A stretch of DNA of 17,833 nucleotides from Spirochaetales bacterium (GTDB lineage: Bacteria > Spirochaetota > Spirochaetia > JABEVK01), in contig JABEVL010000158.1 of the NCBI GenBank assembly GCA_013043995.1, forward strand, positions 1 to 17,833, given 5' to 3'. Under the pieces are notes generated by a model, which had not been told where the DNA came from, made no database searches, and worked only from the letters and a program-made list of their open reading frames with translations. Shown piece by piece: positions 6,148 to 13,700 of the stretch (position 1 is its first letter; every line of letters starts with the position of its first letter). The position numbers and the translations under genes are program-made.

Positions 6148-7423
6148 ATTGATTCATGAAACCGATACCGACAATTTCGAGCGCGACGTATTGACGCAGG
6201 AGCTGGCCCTCGTGGATTTCTACTCTACCGAATGTCCACCCTGCGAAGCCTTGGCAGCCAAGTTTGAACCCTTGAGTGCAATTTGGGGGGAACACGTCCG
6301 ATTTGTTAAAATTCATCGTCAAGCTAATCGCGAGCTTGCCAAAAGCCTGGACGTGACGGGAAGTCCGAGCCTGCTTTTTTTCAAAAAGGGCAAAGTTGTA
6401 GGAAAAAAGCTCACCGGAGGGATTCGGCGCAACGAGATTTTGCGCAACCTCGAAGCCCTGGTACCTGTCGAAGTCCAGGCCGCTCTTCGGCTCAAGGTTG
6501 TTCCCCAAGAAACTCACGTCGACGTTTTGATCCTGGGCGGCGGCCCTGCAGGACTCACCGCAGGAATTTACTTGTCCCAAGCTCATCAAAAAGTCATCGT
6601 CGTAGATCAGGCTCTTCCTGGGGGTTTTGTCGCAACCACGCACCAAGTTTCCAATTACCCGGGGTTTATTCAAGCTCAAGACGGCTACCAGTTGAGCCAC
6701 AATATGGCCGAGCAGGCCAAGGCTAACGGGGTGGAATTTCGTTCTGCCGTCGATTTGGACGAGATTGATCTTGAAAATCATTCGGTTCGAGTGGACGGCT
6801 GGGAAACGATCCGTGCGCGTAAGCTCATCATCGCTACGGGTTCTAAGCCCAAACCCCTGGGGGTTCCCGGTGAGTTTGAATACAGAGGACAGGGCATCAG
6901 CTACTGTGCAACTTGTGATGGTAAGTATTATCAAGACAAAGAAATCATCGTGATTGGAGGAGGAAACTCGGCGATCGAAGAATCGCTCTTTTTAGCCAAA
7001 TTCGCCTCTAAGATCACCATCGTTCATCGTTCGTCACATCTGAAAGCGAACAAAGAAGCGCAGTCCAAGGCATCTGGCGAGCCGAAGATGAGCTTTTTAC
7101 TGGAACATCGCGTCCTTGAGATTAAAAAATATGCGCCGTTCCAGATGGGAGTTGTCGTCGAAGATCAAAAAACAAAGCTCGTTCGTGAAATCCCAGCTCA
7201 CGGTGTATTCATTTTTATCGGCTTTGAACCCAACGTTGAGCTTTTTTCCGACAAGCTCAAGCTCGATCCCTGGGGCTACGTTGAGGTGGACGCCGAAATG
7301 CGTACCAACCTGCCCGATGTCTTTTCGGCGGGCGACGTGAACTCCAAGCCTTTTCGTCAGATAACAACGGCTGTCTCCGATGGGACCATCGCCGCCATCG
7401 CCGCAACCAAAGAGCTCGAATGA
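6140..7423 (+). CDS. Thioredoxin-thioredoxin reductase fusion flavoprotein
   Basis: A 427-residue fusion. Residues 1 to about 107 are a thioredoxin with active site CPPC (Cys32, Cys35) and the cis-Pro loop VTGSPSLLFF. Residues about 126-427 are a low-molecular-weight thioredoxin reductase with FAD motif GGGPAG (133-138), redox-active CATC (Cys256, Cys259), nucleotide motif GGGNSA (273-278) and FAD-contact AGDV (397-400). The usual NADPH 2'-phosphate motif HRRxxxRA reads HRSSHLKA (296-303), so NADPH preference is uncertain. Fusing reductase and thioredoxin gives a self-contained dithiol supplier. In this operon it could reduce the Cys peptide, the SPASM enzyme or the ArsM-like methyltransferase, a family known to use thioredoxin. 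GTG 6140 follows GGAGG at 6129-6133. Its stop overlaps the next start (ATGA). Confidence 0.93.
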   Translation: MSELIHETDTDNFERDVLTQELALVDFYSTECPPCEALAAKFEPLSAIWGEHVRFVKIHRQANRELAKSLDVTGSPSLLFFKKGKVVGKKLTGGIRRNEILRNLEALVPVEVQAALRLKVVPQETHVDVLILGGGPAGLTAGIYLSQAHQKVIVVDQALPGGFVATTHQVSNYPGFIQAQDGYQLSHNMAEQAKANGVEFRSAVDLDEIDLENHSVRVDGWETIRARKLIIATGSKPKPLGVPGEFEYRGQGISYCATCDGKYYQDKEIIVIGGGNSAIEESLFLAKFASKITIVHRSSHLKANKEAQSKASGEPKMSFLLEHRVLEIKKYAPFQMGVVVEDQKTKLVREIPAHGVFIFIGFEPNVELFSDKLKLDPWGYVEVDAEMRTNLPDVFSAGDVNSKPFRQITTAVSDGTIAAIAATKELE

Positions 7424-8004
7424 ACTGCGCCGCTTGTGCTTCCCACACGTGCCGAGTCCTGAAGCCGTGCGGTTCCGAATCTTTTAATCGTCGTGGAATT
7501 CTCGCTCGTTATCACGAACCCAAAGTTCAATCTATGTTGCGTTCTGCTGCGGCCTTGGTCGACGGCGGGCGGGCAGGAACGTTGTCACGGCTCGAAGAAG
7601 TCCTCGAATTTGCTCAGTCGCAGGGGTACAAGAAACTTGGTTTAGCCTACTGTTGGGGACTTGAGGATCTGGCCATTTCTCTTTTAAAAATCATCAAAAC
7701 TAGGGGACTTTCTGCAACGGCCGTCTCTTGCACGGTGGGGGCTGAGCCTCAGTCGGCGCTCAATTCGGCTTCAAAGCGCTCAGGTGTTGCCTGCAACCCC
7801 ATCGGACAAGCTCATCAGCTTCACGCCGAAGGGGTCGACTTTGCCGTTCAGGTCGGCTTGTGCCTAGGGCATGACGTCCTCTTTACCCGAGAGTTTCAGG
7901 GTGACCAGACGACCCTTATCGTCAAGGACCGCAAGTTCGCACACAACCCACTTTTGGGTGTCGAAAGTTTGTCCAAATTTGACCTGCTTTCTCGTACGGT
8001 TTAG
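7420..8004 (+). CDS. DUF1847-type Cys-rich putative metal-binding protein
   Basis: A 194-residue cytoplasmic protein with eight cysteines: an N-terminal cluster CAAC-x4-C-x5-C (Cys3, 6, 11, 17), then Cys78 in LGLAYCWGLE, Cys104, Cys125 in SGVACNPIGQA and Cys148 in VGLCLGHD. This spacing and the phrases GLAYCWGLED, CNPIGQA and VGLCLGHDVLF match my memory of the DUF1847 family, widespread in anaerobes and annotated only as metal-binding; no reaction is established. The cysteines suggest a metal or Fe-S site. The start ATG overlaps the Trx-TrxR stop, so the proteins are probably made in step. Its place in a peptide-modification operon makes it a candidate carrier or target for the product. Family assignment is good, function unknown. 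Confidence 0.85.
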   Translation: MNCAACASHTCRVLKPCGSESFNRRGILARYHEPKVQSMLRSAAALVDGGRAGTLSRLEEVLEFAQSQGYKKLGLAYCWGLEDLAISLLKIIKTRGLSATAVSCTVGAEPQSALNSASKRSGVACNPIGQAHQLHAEGVDFAVQVGLCLGHDVLFTREFQGDQTTLIVKDRKFAHNPLLGVESLSKFDLLSRTV

Positions 8005-8014
8005 AATATTTTCC

Positions 8015-9844
8015 ATGTGGAAGTCATCGAAAGCAAAGGCTGTCAAAGAAGCCAAGGCCCTGAAAGATCTGCAAGAGGCAGTAAAGCGTTTTCAAGAGAT
8101 TTTTGGTCAAAACCGTTTGCAGGTTTCAGAACAGGTTTCCGAGCTCCTGAGGATTGTCGACTCAGCCCTGTCGACCAACCAGGCTGGGGGCGACGCTGTA
8201 AGGCGCGCTGAGGGTTTTAACAAGGCCTTTCAAACAGCTTCGACGCAGTACGACCACGTGGCTGAACGGATGGACGTCCTTAAAGAAGGGCTTTTAGCTT
8301 CGGCGAGTGCCGCAGAACAGACCTCGGCAGCCGCCGAAGAAATGGCCGCTTCCATCGAGCGCATCAGTCAAGAAAGTTCGCACAGCTACACTGAAATTCA
8401 GGAAATCACGGCTCTCACCCGCCAGGGCCAAAATGAAATGTCACAGACTTCTTCCCTAATTCGTCAGATGACGAGCGCAATCGGGGATTTGCGCGGTTTC
8501 ATCGAAGTGATTGACGATATCGCCGCTAAAACTTCGATTTTGGCCATCAATGCCGCGATTCAGGCCGCTCACGCGGGGGTTGCCGGACGTGGGTTCGCCG
8601 TTGTGGCCGACGAGGTTCGCAAACTTGCCGAGTCCTCTTCCAAGAACGCCGAAAGCATCGCTCGGCGCATGGTTGGGCTGATTAGCGACATTGGCGAGGC
8701 CGAAAAAGCTTCAGACCGGACGTCAAAACTTTTTGGAACCACAGAGCAACGCGTTCAGGCGGCTGCAGGTAGCTTTTTGGAAATCGAACAAGGGACCAAG
8801 GAATTAGCGATCGGGGGAAGGGAGATTCTCAGCGCTGTCCTTTCGCTCCGTGAAAATACAAGTAAGATGCACGACGCGGGTGAAAGTGTCGTGGATGCGA
8901 TTTCAACTCTTCGTCAAGGGCTTGACGGCTTGAAAATCAACTGGAATGCCGTCGAGAATGATCTTAAGACGATTCGAACTCACGCTACTGAAGTGAATTT
9001 TGACAGCCTGACGATCTCTCAAAGCTTTGTCTCGCAGATCCAAACCCTGCGCAGTCTCGAAAACCTTGAGACCTCTGATTTGGCCTTGTTGGCATCGGAG
9101 CTTAAACTTCAACATTCCGCCTGGAGTTCCAGGATTCGTGCCGCGATCGACGGCCGGATCACCTTAAAATCTCACGATGTCTCAGATCCTCATACGAGTG
9201 CACTGGGAAGTTGGTTGCACTCTGACGGGAAAAGCCTTTTGCAGGAAGGTGTCTGGTCTGCTTTGAAGCAGAGTCACCAAGCGGCCCATGAGGCTGCCGT
9301 GGTCGCTCTTGCTGCCTACGAAAAAGGCGAACTTTTGAATGCTGAAAACGCCTACCAGGAACTTTCAAAACTTTCCAAAAAAATTCTGGAGGTTATTGAT
9401 TCCGATTTTCGCGGCAGGCTTGATTCCAGCTTTAAGCCTTTGGTCAGCTGGGGCCCGGACCTTCAGTTTGGACTGGAGAAAATCGATCAGCAGCACCACC
9501 AACTGGTCGACCTGATCAATGAGCTTCACAAGGCCGTCATGCTGGGGAAAAGCAAAGACGAAATCGGAAAAATTGTGAAGGGCTTGGCCGATTACACAGT
9601 TTACCACTTTACCGATGAGGAAAAGGCCTTTCAGAATACGCCCTATCCCTACAAAGATCAGCATGTTGCGATCCATAAAAAGTTTGTCAACCAAGTCGTA
9701 GATCTTCAAAGTCAGTTGGCTGCTGGTAAAACAGTTCTCGGCAGCGATACTTTGGTTTTCCTGAAAGATTGGCTGGTGAACCATATCCAGGGTACCGACA
9801 GGATCTACGTCGAACATGTCCTAAGGGCGAACCTTTCAGCATGA
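8015..9844 (+). CDS. Soluble chemoreceptor with CZB-like and hemerythrin domains
   Basis: A 609-residue methyl-accepting chemotaxis protein without membrane segments, so probably cytoplasmic. The signalling coiled coil spans about residues 20-320, with the hairpin tip around 165-205 (VIDDIAAKTSILAINAA, then GFAVVADEVRKLAE). A CZB-like domain follows at about 360-440: HSAW (His367), SALGSW, and His421/His425; the usual Cys ligand is Ser395. The C-terminal bacteriohemerythrin domain (about 477-609) keeps all seven di-iron ligands: the QHH His, HFTDE, HVAIH, and HIQGTD. Hemerythrin domains bind O2 or respond to NO or redox state. ATG 8015 is used because the open frame upstream overlaps the previous gene out of frame; it has no clear ribosome-binding site and lies 10 bp after the previous stop, suggesting coupled translation. 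The protein likely links redox or oxygen status to motility. Confidence 0.92.
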   Translation: MWKSSKAKAVKEAKALKDLQEAVKRFQEIFGQNRLQVSEQVSELLRIVDSALSTNQAGGDAVRRAEGFNKAFQTASTQYDHVAERMDVLKEGLLASASAAEQTSAAAEEMAASIERISQESSHSYTEIQEITALTRQGQNEMSQTSSLIRQMTSAIGDLRGFIEVIDDIAAKTSILAINAAIQAAHAGVAGRGFAVVADEVRKLAESSSKNAESIARRMVGLISDIGEAEKASDRTSKLFGTTEQRVQAAAGSFLEIEQGTKELAIGGREILSAVLSLRENTSKMHDAGESVVDAISTLRQGLDGLKINWNAVENDLKTIRTHATEVNFDSLTISQSFVSQIQTLRSLENLETSDLALLASELKLQHSAWSSRIRAAIDGRITLKSHDVSDPHTSALGSWLHSDGKSLLQEGVWSALKQSHQAAHEAAVVALAAYEKGELLNAENAYQELSKLSKKILEVIDSDFRGRLDSSFKPLVSWGPDLQFGLEKIDQQHHQLVDLINELHKAVMLGKSKDEIGKIVKGLADYTVYHFTDEEKAFQNTPYPYKDQHVAIHKKFVNQVVDLQSQLAAGKTVLGSDTLVFLKDWLVNHIQGTDRIYVEHVLRANLSA

Positions 9845-9856
9845 GGTGATCTAAAA

Positions 9857-10582
9857 ATGGGAAAGTTTTTATTTCTGTTTCTAGTGACGAAAGTCGCATT
9901 CCTTGGTGCTCAAACGATCGACGATCTAAGGTTTTGGACAGAAGAATTTCCACCGTACAACTTTGTCGAGAACGGCGTTCTCAAAGGCAAGTCAACCGAT
10001 TTTTTGGCCAAGGTTTTCCAAAAGCTACACGCCCACCAAACGATTTCCGATGTTCAGGTCCTTCCTTGGGCTCGGGCCTACCAGCTCCTTCTCAAGACTC
10101 CTGATGCCGTTTTGTTCACCATGACCAAGACTCCAGAAAGGACCCCGTTGTTTTACTGGGTAGGTCCGATTTCTCGTTCCAACAACGTTCTGATCGCCCT
10201 TAAAAACCGAAAGCTGAACCTTGCGGGGTCCCTGGCCAACAGTTCTCTGAGTTTTGGAGCAGTTCGTGACGATGCCGGAGCCCAGCTCCTTACCAGCTTG
10301 GGCGTCCCCCCCTCACGTCTCGATCTGACGACTCGGGCAGATCAGTCGCTTAAAATGCTCGTTGCTGGAAGAATCGACGTCTTTGCCTTCGACGAGACCG
10401 TGGCCCAATGGTGGATGAAACGTCTCGGCTACCCCATTGCTGATTTTCAAACGGTGCGTGTGTTGGCCCGGGGCGAACACTATTTTGCATTGAATAAGCA
10501 GACCCCTCTGGCTCTCGTTGATCTTTTCAGAAGAGCCGTCAATGAGGTCCTGGCCGAGAAAAAATCTCCTCAAAAACAATAA
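9857..10582 (+). CDS. Periplasmic solute-binding protein (SBP_bac_3-like)
   Basis: A 241-residue secreted binding protein with a short signal peptide (MGKFLFLFLVTKVAFLGA, likely cut near residue 18). The mature start LRFWTEEFPPYNFVENGVLK and the segment FTMTKTPERTPLFYWVGPI are the hallmarks of family 3 extracellular solute-binding proteins, which fold as two-lobed Venus-flytrap domains for amino acids or other small polar ligands. No ABC permease or ATPase gene is adjacent, so it may act as a sensor subunit or serve a distant transporter. ATG 9857 has GAGGTG at 9843-9848. It lies 12 bp after the chemoreceptor gene and is probably the last gene of the operon. The ligand is not predictable. Confidence 0.88.
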   Translation: MGKFLFLFLVTKVAFLGAQTIDDLRFWTEEFPPYNFVENGVLKGKSTDFLAKVFQKLHAHQTISDVQVLPWARAYQLLLKTPDAVLFTMTKTPERTPLFYWVGPISRSNNVLIALKNRKLNLAGSLANSSLSFGAVRDDAGAQLLTSLGVPPSRLDLTTRADQSLKMLVAGRIDVFAFDETVAQWWMKRLGYPIADFQTVRVLARGEHYFALNKQTPLALVDLFRRAVNEVLAEKKSPQKQ

Positions 10583-10725
10583 AAAATAGACGATCTGATA
10601 AGAAGCTTTCCGACATAAAGTATTTAAAAGCTTGTCAAAATGATTTCTAAGTATTTAGTAATTAGATTTTATGGACTTTTTAAATTTCTCTTGATGTTTT
10701 AGAGGACTCGGGTTAATGTTTTTAC
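10583..10725 (+). promoter_or_regulatory. AT-rich upstream region of the giant Ig-like protein gene
   Basis: 143 bp of AT-rich DNA. A 7-bp inverted repeat AAGCTTT (10603-10609)/AAAGCTT (10627-10633) could be a weak operon end but has no proper GC-rich stem or T-run. TTGTCA at 10632-10637 is a 5/6 match to a -35 box, with only poor -10 candidates (TAGTAA at 10656-10661, 18-bp spacer). The next gene has no strong ribosome-binding site; AGAGGA (10701-10706) is 19 bp before its ATG. Confidence 0.3.
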
Positions 10726-13700
10726 ATGAAAAGAGTAAGATCGTCCTTTATTCTGAGCTGTTTTATTCTCATTTTGTCAGCCGTTTCGCCCATTTGGGGC
10801 ATGGGGACTGCTGAGAAAGATTACCACAACGTAAAGGGTAAAGGAAATTGGACACACACCTTTGACGTTTCAAAACTCAAACCTGGTCAATACAACATTC
10901 TGGTACGAGCTCGAGATGTTGCGGGCAACACGTCGTACGCTGGGCCCTACAATGTTTTTGTGGACCCGAGGGCCAACCTTCCCGTATCATCGGTTTTGAT
11001 CCCCACCGAAGGTCAACGTGTCGGCGGCGACCTCGACATCCTGGGTGCAACGTCGGGCGGTGAGGGAACGAACAAGGTGGAAGTCCGGCTAGATAACGGA
11101 CCTTGGCAGGTGGTTCAAGGCTCTGCTTTTTGGTCTTATTTTTGGAAAACCGGCCAGGTCCACGACGGTCCCCATACTGTAGAATCCCGTGCGACAGATT
11201 CCGACGGTTTAACAGGCCCCGCGACCAGAGTTTCTTTTTTCCTCGACCGTGAAGAACCTTCCATTCAGGTTTCTACAATGCCCAGCGGATCCCTCGTCGC
11301 CGGTAGCATCAACCTTGAAGGAACCGTTTCGAACCCCAATTTCATCCAATCTTTACAGGTAAGTTTTGACGGTAAGAAAACTTTTCAAGACCTGGGCTTG
11401 GGGGGGGATTCCAACAAGCCACAACGCACTTGGCAACTTCAAATTGACACAAGAAAATTCAAAGACGGCCCGCTGATCCTTTGGTTCAGGACTGAAAACG
11501 CCCTCAAGTCCAAGGGAAGCTTGGCCTACCTCCTTTTTGTAGATAACACGCCGCCCAAAATCACCCTTTTGTCGCCGAGCATGTCGACACCTGTTCATGA
11601 TCAGATCAACCTCGTCGGTAAGATCACGGCCCCCATGGGTTTGAAAACGTTGACCTACCGTGTGGGAGACGCTCACCCGATTTCTATTCCCCTCGTGGCG
11701 GGAAATCCCTACTTTAGCGTTCCTGCCGATCTGAGCAATGTGAGCGGTGACCAGGTCCAGGTTTCATTTGATGCGACCGACCCCTTAGGCAACTTGGGTA
11801 ACCTCACCGAAACCCTCAAAGTTGACCCGAAAGGCGGTTACCCGACGCTCCAGCTTGATCCAAGCCTCGAAGGACAAAAGCTCAAGGCTCCTGTGTGGGT
11901 TGAAGGCTCTGAAACCTGGGAGACAGGAACTCCGTCTGTAGTTTACAAACTCAATAATGAAGCTGAGGTGAAAGTCCCATCGGGGCCAGTCTTTCGCTTT
12001 GAACTTTCCAAAGTGAATTCTGGGACAAACCGTCTGACCCTTTGGCCTGTGGACGGGAAGGGCCGCCGCGGTCAGCCCGTCAAAGTTAAGTTTGAAGCCG
12101 CTTTGGGAGCCCCTCAAATTCTGGTCGAAAGGGTGAGCTCCAAGGGCAAAGCACAGAGTTTTCTACCTGGTCTTCGCTTGCGTGCCGATGGTTCAGCACA
12201 TTTGCTTGGCAAAGTCGAATCCGATAACCCTTTAAAATCTTTGAGCTGGACGGTGGGCTCGCTGGCTCCGGTTTCTGTGCCCCTAAACGGCTCGTCCAGG
12301 TCAGTGCCCTTTGATGTGAATTTTACTCAAGACCCGCCGTTTGGCTACGTCCCCATCGAGCTTCAGGCGACCGATGTTCAGGGACTTAAAACCGTCTGGA
12401 AATCTTTTGTGTGGTTTGATGACTTTTCGGTTCCTTACGGCCCCGACGGCTTGACGTTCCCGGATGAGGCTCAGCCTCTTCACGTGATTACACCCGCTCG
12501 ACCCTGGGTTGGTTGGTTTCAAGGGGGAAAACCCGTTTCGGTGGCGATTCAAGGAAACAATTCGGATAAGTTGAGTGCTCAGATTGATGGTCAGAGGATT
12601 CGGCTTGTGGCTTCGGGCGACGGAGTTGTGGATAGACCCGTGGTGGTTGTTACCGACGACAAGGGGCGACAAACATCGGCGACCCTGGGAAAACTTGTCG
12701 CTGAAACCGCCTTGCCAGTCGTCAAGATTGTTTCCCCTGCCGAAGGTTCCTGGGTGGTTCACCAAATTCACCTCCGAGTTCATGTGGACGATGCCTTGGG
12801 AATCGCCAAGGTTTCCGCCTCGGTGGATTCTGGCGTTCATTGGACCGAGCTGACGAACAGTTCTGGGAATGAGTGGACGGCAGATTTGAGCGCCCTGCCA
12901 GGTCAGGGGCAATCGGTTCTGGTTCGTGCTACAGACTTGGGTGGCCAGAAATCGACGGCGAGTGTCGCAGTCCGAAGCGACGTATCAGCCCCCAAAATCA
13001 CCTTTGCCCAGTTACCCGCGATGCCGGCTTCACCGGGTTCGATCATCGTGGCGGGCAGGGTTTCCGAAGACGGAAAGCTGGTTCAGCTCCAATCCGTTGT
13101 CGGCAATAAGGTGAACGACTTGCCTTTGGGGGAAGATTTTGCTTTTGTGGCTGACCCTACGCAACCCATCAGCGTTCGAGCGAAGGACGCGGCGGGCAAT
13201 ATCTCGCAGGCTACCTACACGCCTTTTGCAGTTGCCGACAAGGCCGACCCCCGGATTTTGGTCACTTGGCCGGACAGCACTGCGACGAGTTTTAGCGGTG
13301 CTTTTCACGTAGTTGGTCGTGTGGTGGGTTTTACAGGAACGCCGAGCTTGACTGTAGGGTTCGGCTCAGGGCAAGCCAACACCGTGAACTTGGACACTCA
13401 CGGTTGGTTCAGTTTTCTTTGGGACCCCAAAGTTCAGAAAGATCCCTCAATGCACCTTTTGGTCACAGCAGGTCAAAATCGCAACCAAATTGATACCCAA
13501 CTCCCCTGGGACCCCAACGCAGGCCGCACGGTGCCAAGCGTCGTTGGGTTAGACGGCAGCAAAGTCTCCCAGGTCGATTTCGCAGGGAGTTTGGAAGGTC
13601 CTAACGTAGCGGGTTGGGCTTGGCAGCTCGATAACGGAACCCCAACGCGGGTGAGTGCAACGACTTCTGGCGTGTTTCACCTTGTCGTTCCTGGAGTTGC

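Noticed and set aside
5969..6934. 321-codon open frame on the minus strand
   Set aside because: It lies antisense to the radical SAM and Trx-TrxR genes, both with clear motifs; no domain of its own.
7871..8014. 48-residue N-terminal extension of the chemoreceptor
   Set aside because: It overlaps the DUF1847-type gene out of frame and resembles no receptor N-terminus; ATG 8015 gives a sensible coiled-coil start.
10603..10633. Terminator from AAGCTTT/AAAGCTT after the solute-binding protein gene
   Set aside because: Weak AT-rich 7-bp stem with a 17-nt loop and no T-run.
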